A program made the translations under genes and the position numbers. From NCBI GenBank assembly GCA_944989445.1, contig CALYLW010000010.1, forward strand, positions 3,511,270 to 3,575,269: a stretch of 64,000 nt of DNA. The letters run 5' to 3'. Every line of letters begins with the position of its first letter. The stretch's first letter is position 1. This DNA comes from Ampullaceana balthica (Eukaryota; Mollusca; Gastropoda; Lymnaeidae). Positions 1 to 14,800 of this stretch are shown here, piece by piece. The notes beneath the pieces were generated by a model. It was given only the letters and a program-made list of their open reading frames with translations. It made no database searches and was not told where the DNA came from.

Positions 1-4654
<4,654 letters not shown>

Positions 4655-4682
<28 letters not shown>

Positions 4683-5242
4683 TGGTGTTCCAGGGTTCTT
4701 GTGTGAGGTGGCAGAGCAAAGTGAGGGCGTCCCAGGTTTCTTGTGTGAGGTGGCAGAGCGAAGTGAGGGCGTCCCAGTGTTCTTGTGTGAGGTGGCATGT
4801 CGAAGTGAGGGCGTCCCAGCGTTCTTGTGTGAGGTGGCATGTCGAAGTGAGGGTGTCCCAGTGTTCTTGTGTGAGGTGGCATGTCGAAGTGAGGGTGTCC
4901 CAGTGTTCTTGTGTGAGGTGGCATGTCGAAGTGAGGGTGTCCCAGTGTTCTTGTGTGAGGTGGCATGTCGAAGTGAGGGTGTCCCAGTGTTCTTGTGTGA
5001 GGTGGCATGTCGAAGTGAGGGTGTCCCAGTGTTCTTGTGTGAGGTGGCATGTCGAAGTGAGGGTGTCCCAGGGTTCTTGTGTGAGGTGGCATGTTGAAGT
5101 GAGGGTGTCCCAGGGTTCTTGTGTGAGGTGGCATGTCGAAGTGAGGGTGTCCCAGGGTTCTTATGTGAGGTGGCAGGGTGAAGTGAGGGTGTCCCCGGGT
5201 TCTTGTGTGAGGAGGCAGGGTGAAGTGAGGGTGTCCCCGGGA
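4655..5242. repeat. 42-bp minisatellite, about 13-14 copies, in the 3' region of copy A
   Basis: The unit contains TTCTTGTGTGAGGTGGCA and GAAGTGAGGGTGTCCCAG. Because 42 is a multiple of three, long open frames appear on both strands, but they only read the repeat. The first, diverged unit overlaps the end of the coding exon, including its stop codon. Confidence 0.93.
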
Positions 5243-5421
5243 ATTCTTTAAGGTGTTGGGTTCGTTTGAAGAATGCTTAAACTTATAGTACTAACTACTT
5301 GGGCCTGCTGCCAATGGTCGTATGTGTTGTGTATATCATTTACCTAGCGTTCAACCAAAAGTAGAAGCGAATGGACAGCATTGTGTAGCAAACATACTAC
5401 GCACGGTCACCTTTGACATTC

Positions 5422-5427
5422 AATAAA
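5422..5427 (+). promoter_or_regulatory. Candidate polyadenylation signal for copy A
   Basis: AATAAA lies about 740 bp after the stop codon and beyond the minisatellite. If it is used, the whole 42-bp array is transcribed in the 3' UTR. It is supported only by the hexamer. Confidence 0.35.
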
Positions 5428-5539
5428 TACCTACATCAACAGCGTATGTGTTTCGTTGTGTCCATAACGACAGAAAGATGTGTGGGGGTGCGTGTGATGT
5501 CATTATTATACTTATTGGATGGAGTGTAGCATAACCTCT

Positions 5540-5719
5540 GAGATAACGATACTATGACATATAACTGTTGAGATATCGATACTATGAAATATAGCTGTCA
5601 AGATATCGATACTATGAAATATAACTGTTGAAATATCGATACTATGTAATATAACTGTTGAGATATCGATACTATGAAATATAACAGCCTAGATATCGTT
5701 TCTATGAAATATGTCTCTA
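5540..5719. repeat. 30-bp tandem repeat x 6
   Basis: Six units of exactly 30 bp carry GATATCGATACTATGAAATA with point differences. The region is non-coding. Confidence 0.9.
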
Positions 5720-5837
5720 ACGATCATTCAAGACCCAAAAGTCAAATTTCTGGACATGACTTTCAATGTATGCGTTTTTTCCCTTCCTCATAAGATGGTT
5801 TTTAAAAAAATGATTTTGCAGATTAGCTAAAAACGTT

Positions 5838-5970
5838 AAGTGTGTGTGTGTGTGTGTGCGTGCGTGTGTGTATATGCACGTGTGTATGTGTGTTTGTGCA
5901 CGCGTGTGAGTGTGTGTGAGTGTGCGTGTGTGTGAGTGTGTGTGTTTGTGTGTGAGTGTGTGTGTGTGTG
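5838..5970. repeat. (GT)n microsatellite
   Basis: A GT-rich run of about 130 bp interrupted by GC and TA steps. His/Thr-rich frames on the complement are artefacts of the dinucleotide. Confidence 0.95.
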
Positions 5971-7597
5971 ATGTAACTTCATACATCCTGCCATGACACC
6001 AGCGAACACTAACTCTGATCTCCCAACCTTCTTAGCCAATGGGAACGACTATTTCTTCCCGCGCTTTTGCTCACGTGACCTCTCCGTCACCCAATCACGC
6101 AAAACACTAGTGATGCACCCGTGACATGTGTGTCTGTTAATTTACTTGATGTGTCAACGTTGTGAGGACATTAATTATTGAATACTCATTACTAGGCCAA
6201 AGGGAAGCAACTTTCTTTTTAAAATGCTACAGTTTTGGCGAGTGAAATGTAATATCCGTCGCATCATATTACAAAAATCTTTAAATGCTATTGTTAAATC
6301 AAATGAAGCAAAGAAATAAAAACATGTATAGTTTAATCACAGATCTCTACAAAGGATGACGCTCAAACGTATAGACACCGCATTGGACAAATGTTAATCT
6401 TTATGCTGGGGTATTTTATGTGTATTATATGCATGTGGATGCAAACTAGATCCATATACCTAAAAGAAACGAAGTTCGCCCAAATTTTTGTATACCGTTC
6501 ACATTCCTACAACGTTATGCTAAGTGGCAATGTCCTCATGTTTTGTCAGCAATGACCAGTCAAGTTATCCAAGTATAGATTATTTATGGTTAATACGTTC
6601 AAACAACTTGATTTTTATTTCCTTAAAATATTTTTTTATTTAAGTTAGAAGCCTAAAAATCTGAGAACTGGCACCCAAAGATGAGATGTTTTTCATTGCC
6701 TTTTTTCCGGCCATAAGCGAATGTCTTAAATTTAAACATTTGCATCGCTGCACGCGAATCCACGAAATATTGTGTGTGATAAATCTAACACACAGAATAA
6801 CAGAAAACAAAAAAGATTTCGTGTTTGCTTGAACATTGTTCGAATGAATCTAGTTTTAAGGGTCAAGCAAATAATTACCATAATTTAGTCTATTGTCTAT
6901 AATGCCAGAAATCGTGAAAGTTCTTAAATTTTTTAAGGTTTATTTTGGTCTTCGTGTTACCAAGGTTAATAATCATGATGTCAATTTCTGTATGGTTGAA
7001 ATTATTTAACACACCCATTTCACTATCTGCTCTGCTTGTAGAAAAAAAAATCTTCAAAATTCTTGCAATTAACAAAAGAAAAAAAAGAAAAAAATTACAT
7101 ATTTTTTTAACGAGGATTTGAAAATGGGAAATTCTTGTGAACAGTGCGGCCAGAAATGATCCAAACATTTTGGTGCACTAGTCGTGGCGCCATGTTGTCA
7201 ACAAACCACAAAATAAATCTTCTCTCCTTTGAAAGGTTTGTCTTGTTAAGAAACGAGTTCATTTTTTAAAAACCTAAAATAAATAAATCGGAGATAAGAG
7301 TTTGATTAAATGACTCCTTATTATTGAAATTATTTTTAAAATTCATGTGCACAAAAATTTCAAAGCAGAATCAATATTCATAAATTCATTTTGCATTTTT
7401 GATGAATTATTTCGACTATTTTTTCATAATTTTTTTTATTTTACAATGTGTGTGTCTATTATGAATAATGTATGGTTAAATTCTATGATAATAACATTCT
7501 GATTTGTTCTATTTCCATTGGGCGTATGAATACAACTGTTATTGCTATCGCATCAACTGATACGACTACGACATAAGCACCTACAACTGACAGTATT
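5971..7597. other. AT-rich intergenic stretch between the two acetyltransferase copies
   Basis: I see no coding exon, RNA gene or bounded element here. The promoter of copy B should lie in the last part of this stretch, but I see no convincing core promoter motif. Confidence 0.5.
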
Positions 7598-7685
7598 ATG
7601 GCTCTGAAGCGATTGTTTCATTACATGCATGGACCATTTCAAGCCAAATCTTGTGTGTTGAGTTGTGCAGCTCCGAAAATACAAG
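7598..7685 (+). CDS. Copy B exon 1 (start codon)
   Basis: ATG at 7598 opens 29 codons plus one base before a strong AG/GTAAGT donor. The single leftover base exactly complements the two-base start of the exon at 8859 (G + CC). Other ATGs near 8600-8700 do not give a matching phase with a good donor. The peptide MALKRLFHYMHG is not itself recognisable. Confidence 0.55.
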
Positions 7686-10600
7686 GTAAGTACAACAGCT
7701 CGTGGCGAATGTTCTTTGAATTCTTATGTCAGGTCTTATATTACTATATAAAAATATATTTATCGATCAAAGATAGGATGTATTTGCTTTATTGATTGCC
7801 GTGGTCGAGTGGTGCTCGGCTGGCGTACCGAGAGTCGCGGGTTCGAGTCTCTGTGAAGCAAGGGACTTGCCGCAACGTGAATAAAGGTGTTCTTGTGTCA
7901 ACCAAGCTCCGATGGGTATTTGACATTATTTGTCGAAATAAACGCGGCAGGGCAGTGTGCCACACTTTCCCCTCATAGCCGTGGCCTGTGAACGCTGCGT
8001 CACTTACCAACAGTCTAGCATGGTCTGCTTGTGGTCATGTAAGAACGTAGTACCAAATAATCTTCTGTACTTTTTTAAAATGTATTATTGACCATTTGTC
8101 GGATGCAAGATCTCTAAAGGTGAAGCGCAAATGGAATAAGTACTCCACCAATTTCATAATAATGATTTGATAATTTGTATACATCGCAGTACCCCAGCAA
8201 GCAACTGGGCTCAAAGCGCTTCACATAAAAATAGTAACACAATGCATTAGATGTTAAACACTCATATCCTAACTAAAAGATATACTGACATTACGGTACA
8301 CATAGACAGATGGGCGGGTAAATAGTTGCGTGCATGTGATGTTTTATGTATTTATTTTGTACACTTACATAGCGCAGTACACCACTCTATGGCTGGGCTC
8401 ACTGTGCTTTACAAACATTTTAAACAATTTGACAAAGGTTATTGCACTCATAATATTCATAAGACTACACAACATTATTTACAAATGCCATCCATGGACG
8501 TATATCCGTCATAGACTGGTAGTTTGATAGTGCACCTCATCGCCTGTCCGCCGAAGCAGGTCTCCTGGAAAAAAGAATTTCTTCAGCATAGTCCCAATGT
8601 TGTTCCCAATGTTATTCCCGATGTTAATCTGGTCATGCGGATCGAGACAGGGCGTCGACGGTGGCGATGTCAAAATGTCTGTCTCTACTTTTCCTCACCC
8701 CCATGGCAGGTACGCATCTGCCAAACGTCTCATCAATGAACAGTTTATCAAGGCGTACACTCAAAATCAGTTCATGTTACTTTTTTTCTTCTTCTTCAAA
8801 TTCCTTCCTCCCCTCCCCCATTTCTACCTTTTTTGTCCATCCCCCCCCCCGCCCCCAGCCCGCGAGGAGAGCACGAGTTCCAAGCTAAAGAACCTCGTCC
8901 TGAGGAGAGCCAGGGCAGACGACTTCAAGTACCTGGAGGCGATCGGTGAGGTGTACAAGGGGCGGGACCACTTCAACACACAGCTGCCCGGACACCTCAA
9001 CAACTGGATGTGCTACCCGGTGGTGGCCGAACTGGATGGGTTGGTGGTAAGGAGGGCGTCGTCACTCAGGGGCGGGGGGATTTTGGGCTTTCAAGGGCAC
9101 GTGTGGGGGTGGGGGGGTCGAGGTGCCTGTGGTTAAAGGGGAATCAATTCGGGGCGTTGCCTTGTCAACCTTTGGTGTTTGGAACATTGAGTTTGTGCGG
9201 GTGTTTCTTCACTCATTCACTCAAAATAAAAAATGTCTATGTAAACAGGTGAAATCGGTGAACCTATCTACTGCACATAAAAGCGTGGGGCGTTTATCAC
9301 AACTCTCTATCGTGTACAAGGCTGCGAAACATAAAAACAAATTTGTATGAATATTAATAAACAGTAAAAGTTTCACAACTTTGATCATATAAATGCTACT
9401 ATCACATTAATTATAAATATTTATCTATATGTAAGAGAATAGTTGCAAGAAATGATTTGTGATGGGCGCCCCACGCATCTGCAGTAGATAGGTTCACCGA
9501 TTTCACCTGATGTCATTGAAAATTTTTATTTTCTTCTTTTTAGTGCACTTTCTATATGTAAATAAAAGCGTGTCTTTTTTAAAAAAAAGATTTTTTACAT
9601 ATTTTATTTACTCTCGTTTTACAACTTATACACTTTCATCAAACAAATCAAGACTTTCACAGATTTACCTCCTTCCTCCCCGCTTCCCTTCACTTAGCAG
9701 CAAATAATTACTTGTTCTGTCGACTGACAATTTGATTAAAATAAAGAATGAAAGTATACCAAACTACGTCATCAATATTTCAACCACCACCACCCCCTAC
9801 CCCAACCACACTCTCAGGTTGGATTCGAGGTGAGCGAGGTAATAGACGGTGGGAGAGGGGTGATGAAGAGGTCAGCCAGGGTCGTCCCGTCACACCGGAA
9901 GCTGGGGCTGCTCCACATCATGGACACCCACCTGGACTGGTGGGCCCGTGAGACGCTGCCGGACCTCCAGCACGAACTCATGTGTGTGGTCAACAACACG
10001 TACGAGAGGGTGGTCAAGGAGTTCAACAGGATGGGCTACTTCTTGGTGTGGAAACAGGTGAATCTAGACTACAGCTTGTGTGTGGTGTGCTGTGTGGCTG
10101 GGGTGGTCGAGGTGTTCAACAGGATGGGCTACTTCTTGGTGTGGAAACAGGTGAATCTAGACTACAGCTTGTGTGTGGTGTGCTGTGTGGCTGGGGTGGT
10201 CGAGGAGTTCAACAGGATGGGGTACTTCTTGGTGTGGAAACAGGTGAATCTAGACTACAGCTTGTGTGTGGTGTGCTGTGTGGCTGGGGTGGTCGAGGAG
10301 TTCAACAGGATGGGCTACTTCTTGGTGTGGAAACAGGTGAATCTAAATTACAGCCTGTGTGTGGTGTAATGTGTGGCTTGGGGGGGGGGTAATTAAAGAT
10401 ATATGTTTCTGTTTTTGGACCATGTCGATTCTCGGAACACAGAAAATTGTAGACCAATTTAAAATTGTGTGATATCTTGTGGAGTGCGATGGTCGAGCAG
10501 CAGCGTGCTCGGCTGGCGTACGGCTTTGAAGGCTTGTCCCGTGGCTAAGGGCGCCTCTGAGTTCACCCAGCTCCGAATGGGGTAAAGTAAAGGCGTCTGA

Positions 10601-12412
10601 GTATTGCGCTAATCACACAATCCTCTCGTATAAAATACAAAGTACACAAACAAATTTGTGCAATGAAAACAATAAATTTAAGCTTTATTTTAAACTAAAC
10701 GCCAATAGACGTTTCGGCTAATGCCTTCATCAGTACAACAACATAAAATAGGTACTTACATATATTTAAATTCTTAAAACATATTATATCATAAAATAAT
10801 TATGTAAAATAAAAAGAAGGAAAAACAAAAACAAACAAGGACATAGTATATAGGAAAACGGAGGAAGTATCAAAAGTTACAGTGAAAACAACAACGGGAA
10901 AAAAGATTCTACAGTTAGGTAAAATTTTGAATTTGGTTAATTCCATATCGAGCCAACGTACCAAATCGTTTTATAAGTATATTTTCCATGTGGATCCTAT
11001 CATGGGTATTGCTTGCATATAAAATACCAGTAACTGCAATATCTGAAATGCCGTCATGGTCAACACTGTTGAAATGTTTAGACACTGGACATGAGCTTGT
11101 TTATTTATATTATACAGGTGTTCTCGAAACCGATCTCCAAGACGACGACCTGTCTATTGTCGTTTAGTTTAAAATAAAGCTTAAATTTATTGTTTTCATT
11201 GCACAAATTTGTTTGTGTACTTTGTATTTTATTTAAAAGCTTTATCGCAGTCCCATTCTGTATGATATTTTAATCCTCTCGAATGCCGTGGCCAAAGTAA
11301 CATGTGAATGCTTCTTCATAGGCCAAGCATGGTCTGAAAGGGGAACTTGACTTTTCCTTGTTTCAGTTAGAATCAAATGAAATGATTTTTAAAGTACTGA
11401 TAAAAAATTCCCTTGACTGGTTCGGCTGTGTCGTTAATTGCATGTGTATAGTCTGTGATTGTGTATGCGTGCTGGTGTAGTAAGCGTATATTGATGGTAT
11501 TTTCTGAGTTATAAGACTGTCTCATTAGTATAATCCCATTCTGATTGTTCTAGCTGGGTGTTTTTTTTTAAATAATCAAAATATCTTCTCAACTCGTTCA
11601 ATTTGAAGAATTTTTAAAAAAAATATATTGGACATTTTCTACTTTGCTTTCTTCTCGCCAGTAAGACCCTCCCCGCTCACCCCAGCCCCACTCTGATTAT
11701 TCTGTCCATGCCATATAAATTAAATAACGCACTGTTTTCATCACCGAGTGTCAAAACCAGAGTTAACAACAGTTCTCTCCCCTCACAGGATGTCCGGATG
11801 TTGATGTTCGACACGAACGACTTCAAGGGGATCGACGGGAAGCCGGCCACGCCCCCCGCCGTCTCACCTTTGACCCTCGAGGACCTGCGCCACCTGTTTC
11901 TCTGCGACGCCGCGGTGCGGAAGCTGTTCCCCACCAAGTGGCTGCTTCTGTACGGGTGCGGGTGCGGGGCGGTCCCCGAGGACATCTTCTACATGACGAC
12001 CCCCGGGCGTGACGTCTTCGGCTCTTCGGCCACGCCCGCCAAGTCGGGGGAGGAGACCCCGACCGTCCACTGGTACAAGCGGAACTTCACCGACGAGATG
12101 ATCAAGACGACGGACATGCTGTCGTTCTCGTACAACTTCCCCGGCAGCCTCGGCCTCATCTACTTCATCGACATCTACGCGGCGGACGGATGCCAGCAGA
12201 CGACGCTGAGGGAGCACATCCGGCACCACCTGAGCTTGATCCGCCGGCTGACACGCGGCGGGGGGTTGTTCGGCTTCGGCGTCAACCAGAACGTCAGCGT
12301 CGAGCAGGTGCTGGAGGTGCTCAAAGAACACGGGGTCCAGAAGCCCTTCCCGAACTCTGAACTGGTCAATTATCTTGTTAGGCGTGATGGCAAGTTTAAA
12401 TTGAAACGCTAA
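7598..12412 (+). CDS. NAT16-like (histidine N-acetyltransferase-like) protein, copy B, apparently complete
   Basis: The proposed exons are 7598-7685, 8859-9046, 9818-10057 and 11789-12412: 1140 nt, 379 residues plus stop, close to the roughly 370 residues I recall for NAT16. Exon phases are 1, 0 and 0, and every junction has GT/AG. Residues about 40-175 form the GNAT acyltransferase domain and about 175-379 the C-terminal domain with IDIYAADG. The expected acetyl-CoA loop is R-K-L-G-L-L near residues 119-124, keeping the central glycine but with leucine where Gly/Ala is usual. Copy A lies just upstream on the same strand, so the pair is a tandem duplication. No signal peptide or membrane span is evident, so a cytosolic enzyme is likely. 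Exon 1 is inferred from phase and splice consensus only. Confidence 0.72.
7795..8050 (+). mobile_element. tRNA-derived SINE
   Basis: The A box is TGGTCGAGTGG and the B box is GGTTCGAGTCT, correctly spaced, followed by a body sharing GCCGTGGCCTGTGA and CATGGTCTG with the SINEs at 16.7 kb and 29.5 kb. The 3' LINE-like tail is missing. It lies in intron 1 of copy B. Confidence 0.8.
8859..9046 (+). CDS. Copy B exon 2
   Basis: The acceptor follows a C-rich tract (GCCCCCAG) and the donor is GTAAGG after 9046. It encodes LRRARADDFKYLEAIG, YKGRDHF and a C-Y-P-V-V-A-E-L-D-G end, aligning with the exon at 1-123. Splits are phase 1 in and phase 0 out. Confidence 0.8.
9246..9509. mobile_element. Foldback/MITE-like element with about 50-bp inverted repeats
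   Basis: CAGGTGAAATCGGTGAACCT at the left end and its exact complement at the right end extend into a 30-bp perfect and about 50-bp imperfect inverted repeat, including GCGTGGGGCG. The interior is AT-rich and non-coding. I could not see a clear target duplication, so the superfamily is open. It lies in intron 2 of copy B. Confidence 0.75.
9818..10057 (+). CDS. Copy B exon 3, 240 nt, GNAT core
   Basis: The acceptor is ACTCTCAG before 9818 and the donor is GTGAAT after 10057; 80 codons, phase 0 on both sides. It matches the copy A exon in length, phase and G-G-x-x-V-M-K-R-S-A-R-V. Its 3' end with the donor is repeated three more times downstream (next entry), so the real 3' boundary could be any of four donors. 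Confidence 0.8.
10009..10369 (+). repeat. 93-bp tandem duplication (x4) of the exon 3 / intron 3 junction
   Basis: Four copies of FNRMGYFLVWKQ-coding sequence followed by GTGAATCTA recur with period 93 (AACAGGATGG at 10025, 10118, 10211 and 10304). Donors lie after 10057, 10150, 10243 and 10336. As 93 is 31 codons, the frame stays open through all copies, reading formerly intronic sequence as V-N-L-D-Y-S-L-C, until a stop at 10367. Confidence 0.93.
10697..10745 (-). ncRNA. Hammerhead ribozyme-like motif in the Penelope element
   Basis: On the minus strand CTGATGA (10727-10733) is followed by GGC-ATTA-GCC (stem-loop II), then GAAA (10712-10715) and CGTC-TATT-GGCG (stem-loop III, one G-U pair), ending in G-T-T as the possible cleavage triplet. 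Stem I has only two base pairs next to the core, then an internal loop and a further AAAATA/TATTTT helix. The base after CTGATGA is A, where G is usual, so activity may be lowered or lost. Hammerheads in Penelope-like elements are established knowledge; this instance is read from the sequence. Confidence 0.65.
10915..11150 (-). pseudogene. Relic of GIY-YIG endonuclease C-terminus (Penelope-like)
   Basis: The minus strand reads RRLGDRFREHLYNIN, then after a frameshift KHFNSVDHDG and F-G-T-L-A-R-Y-G-I-N before a stop at 10915-10917. This matches the usual order of the end of Penelope-like ORFs (G-R-x-L-x-D-R-F-x-E-H, H-F-N, G-I-N). The reverse transcriptase and the GIY-YIG motif itself are absent. 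Confidence 0.78.
11789..12412 (+). CDS. Copy B terminal exon
   Basis: The acceptor is CCTCACAG before 11789, phase 0; 207 codons plus TAA. It is strongly G+C-rich compared with the AT-rich flanks, and aligns with the copy A last exon throughout (YFIDIYAADG, L-R-E-H-I-R-H-H-L-S). Confidence 0.85.
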   Translation, partial: DVRMLMFDTNDFKGIDGKPATPPAVSPLTLEDLRHLFLCDAAVRKLFPTKWLLLYGCGCGAVPEDIFYMTTPGRDVFGSSATPAKSGEETPTVHWYKRNFTDEMIKTTDMLSFSYNFPGSLGLIYFIDIYAADGCQQTTLREHIRHHLSLIRRLTRGGGLFGFGVNQNVSVEQVLEVLKEHGVQKPFPNSELVNYLVRRDGKFKLKR

Positions 12413-12532
12413 TAGGATACTAAAGATTCAGCTAGGAAATTTTTAGGGTTCACAGACTATTGATATATAATGGGGTTTTGTTGGGTTTTTTTTTGTGTGT
12501 GTGGTCCTTTTAAGACTATGATTAGGGTTTTT

Positions 12533-12538
12533 AATAAA
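12533..12538 (+). promoter_or_regulatory. Candidate polyadenylation signal for copy B
   Basis: AATAAA lies about 120 bp after the stop codon, the first such hexamer downstream. A second weak candidate is near 12620. Confidence 0.5.
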
Positions 12539-12938
12539 GACATTCGTTTGAATCGATTACAAAATGAATTAAATTACTAGGACCGATCTTCCTTTTAAGT
12601 TTCATTGTTTCCATTGCCAAATAAAAAACAAAGTGTAAAAATGCACAACATCCATTTTTAGTTCAAAATTTTACACCCCACAATCACAGATGTTATATTA
12701 ATCCTTGTCAAAATTTTCTGCGCTGTATTGTAATTCTAAACTGCTGCGCAAGTATGTCAGATATCTGCGCGGCCGCGCAACCGGACAGCTTAAAGGAGAC
12801 ATTGACTGGGACATTTATGAGAACATGTGTCGTAAGTTCAAATTAACCGAATCGGAACATATTTATAATTATACATGGCGTAATTCATTAAATAGTATTG
12901 TAATGATATGAATGAACACGTTGGTTGATGTTTGAATA

Positions 12939-13546
12939 CGATCGAGTCGCTGGTGCCCCGGCTTACAGTTCAGACGGTAATATGTCAACATTAATGTCGA
13001 TTGAGTCGCTGGTGTGTCCCGGCTTACAGTTCAGACGGTAATATGTCAACATTAATGTCGATTGAGTCGCTGGTGTGTCCCGGCTTACAGTTCAGACGGT
13101 AATATGTCAACATTAATGTCGATTGAGTCGCTGGTGTGTCCCGGCTTACAGTTCAGACGGTAATATGTCAACATTAATGTCGATTGAGTCGCTGGTGTGT
13201 CCCGGCTTACAGTTCAGACGGTAATATGTCAACATTAATGTCGATTGAGTCGCTGGTGTGTCCCGGCTTACAGTTCAGACGGTAATATGTCAACATTAAT
13301 GTCGATTGAGTCGCTGGTGTGTCCCGGCTTACAGTTCAGACGGTAATATGTCAACATTAATGTCGATTGAGTCGCTGGTGTGTCCCGGCTTACAGTTCAG
13401 ACGGTAATATGTCCACATTAATGTCGATTGAGTCGCTGGTGTCCCGGCTTACAGTTCAGACGGTAATATGTCCACATTAATGTCGATCGAGTCGCTGGTG
13501 TCCCGGCTTACAGTTCAGACGGTAATATGTCCACATTAATGCCGAT
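12939..13546. repeat. 61-bp minisatellite x 10
   Basis: The unit contains GAGTCGCTGGTGTGTCCCGG and CAGACGGTAATATGTC. Inner copies are nearly identical; edge copies lack one TG step or carry A-to-C changes, the pattern of an array growing from the middle. Confidence 0.95.
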
Positions 13547-14800
13547 TCTATCATTTTTAAACTGAATGAGTCAGGATAATTACCAAACCTGGTACTCTCC
13601 ATTCAAAAGTGATAGGAACATGAGTTGACAAATTACATGTCAAGACTTATATGTTGAGGGGATTTCGATTTTTCCATTGTCCTTTATAAAAAGCAAGTGC
13701 TCAACTCTGGGTGTTGTTCAAATGTGATGGTCTATTAAAAAAAATTAATTTTAAAAAAAACAACAACACAGGATTAAATTTAAAGCAATAGTTAATCACT
13801 AACTGTAAATATCGATGTTTGCTTGAAATATTATTTACGATTAAAACATTTTAGTTTACGGAAATAAATTGGAGAGTCAATTTTTTAAATAAAAGTTACT
13901 TGTTTGATTTAGTAGCTGTTTGGATCCATTCCTCTGTAGGGTCCCTTTCACTGCAACCCCGCGAACACGTAAATTTAAAAGTATAATAGTAATAGTATAA
14001 AAAGATATTATATTTTTTTAAAACTTTGATCAATTAATTATTGTGCATTTTGGGCTTTCAGTTGATATTTATTTTATTTATTATTTCAACTATAAAATGA
14101 ACTGCACATGAAGCTTACGTGTAAAAACGTATATATTTAGAGTCTCTTGCTACTTATTAATCGATTTGATTTAACCTTCCAATATCCTTTATGTCCGCGT
14201 CCTCCTCGAGATTGAAGCTCCACCCACTTACAAATCTATTGGTTGATAGCTTTAGCTTTTGAAAATGTCGATATTTTCGGTGACAATAGATGTTTATCGG
14301 GGGTGGGGGGAAGGGGGGTAAAAAATTATTTGATTTTTTTTTAAAGTTGACTGATCAAATTTAAAACCTCTAGCAATTTAAATAATAATTTAGTTGGAGC
14401 GGACTCTCCATTTAAACCTTTTTTATTTTCATGTGTTATTTCCCTTGACCTGTCCATTTTATTAATTTTTTAAAAATTCAAACAATTGATGCCCTATATT
14501 AAATTTAATTTGGTCGTTTCGATTGAAAGGGACTCAAATTTACTGTTATTTAAAATTATATAAATATTTATTTGTTTTGTTTTTACTTGGTAAGGAATCA
14601 TATTCTTATCGTTGATTTAATATTATTTGAATAAAAGGAGGTTGTTTTTTTTTAAAGCTATATGGCAACGGTGGCCAAACCGAGGCTCGCGAGCCCTCTA
14701 CTGTGAACACATTGCGGATACTGTACACGAATTGCTGTATGATTCCCAAACTGGGTTTAATGACCCATAGTGCTTTAATGCGGCGCTTGACAATATTTTG
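13547..14800. other. AT-rich stretch without recognised genes
   Basis: No exon or RNA gene is seen. A G-rich run lies at about 14299-14318, and at 14665-14700 a GTGGCCAAACCGAGGCTCGC piece resembles the edge of a hAT-type element, without a partner end. Confidence 0.45.

Larger units (their letters stand above)
10629..11271 (-). mobile_element. Truncated Penelope-like element with inverted terminal segments
   Basis: Boundaries are set by AATCCTCTCG duplications (10619-10628 and 11272-11281). About 80 bp near each end are inverted copies of each other. The minus strand codes for the C-terminal end of a GIY-YIG-type endonuclease, then a non-coding segment with a hammerhead ribozyme-like core. 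This combination is characteristic of Penelope-like elements, which are commonly 5'-truncated with an inverted terminal piece. Confidence 0.82.
10485..11340 (+). mobile_element. tRNA-derived SINE split by a later insertion
   Basis: The left part (10485-10628) has ATGGTCGAGCAGCAGCG and CACCCAGCTCCGAATGGG. The right part resumes at 11282 with ATGCCGTGGCC and ends with CATGGTCTGAAAG. The interruption at 10629-11271 is flanked by the 10-bp duplication AATCCTCTCG, so the SINE is older than the inserted element. Confidence 0.75.

Noticed and set aside
5717..6039. His/Thr-rich frames on the minus strand
   Set aside because: Translations of a (GT)n microsatellite.
8600..8720. Alternative first exon of copy B with ATG near 8661-8672
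   Set aside because: Its possible donor (CAG/GTACGC) leaves a phase that does not match the two-base start of the exon at 8859, whereas 7598-7685 matches.
12705..12911. Small open frame of 68 codons after acetyltransferase copy B
   Set aside because: No recognisable domain, no splice or start context, and close to chance length for this composition.
12939..13546. CRISPR array
   Set aside because: Regular spacing but the whole 61-bp unit repeats with no unique spacers, in a eukaryotic context.
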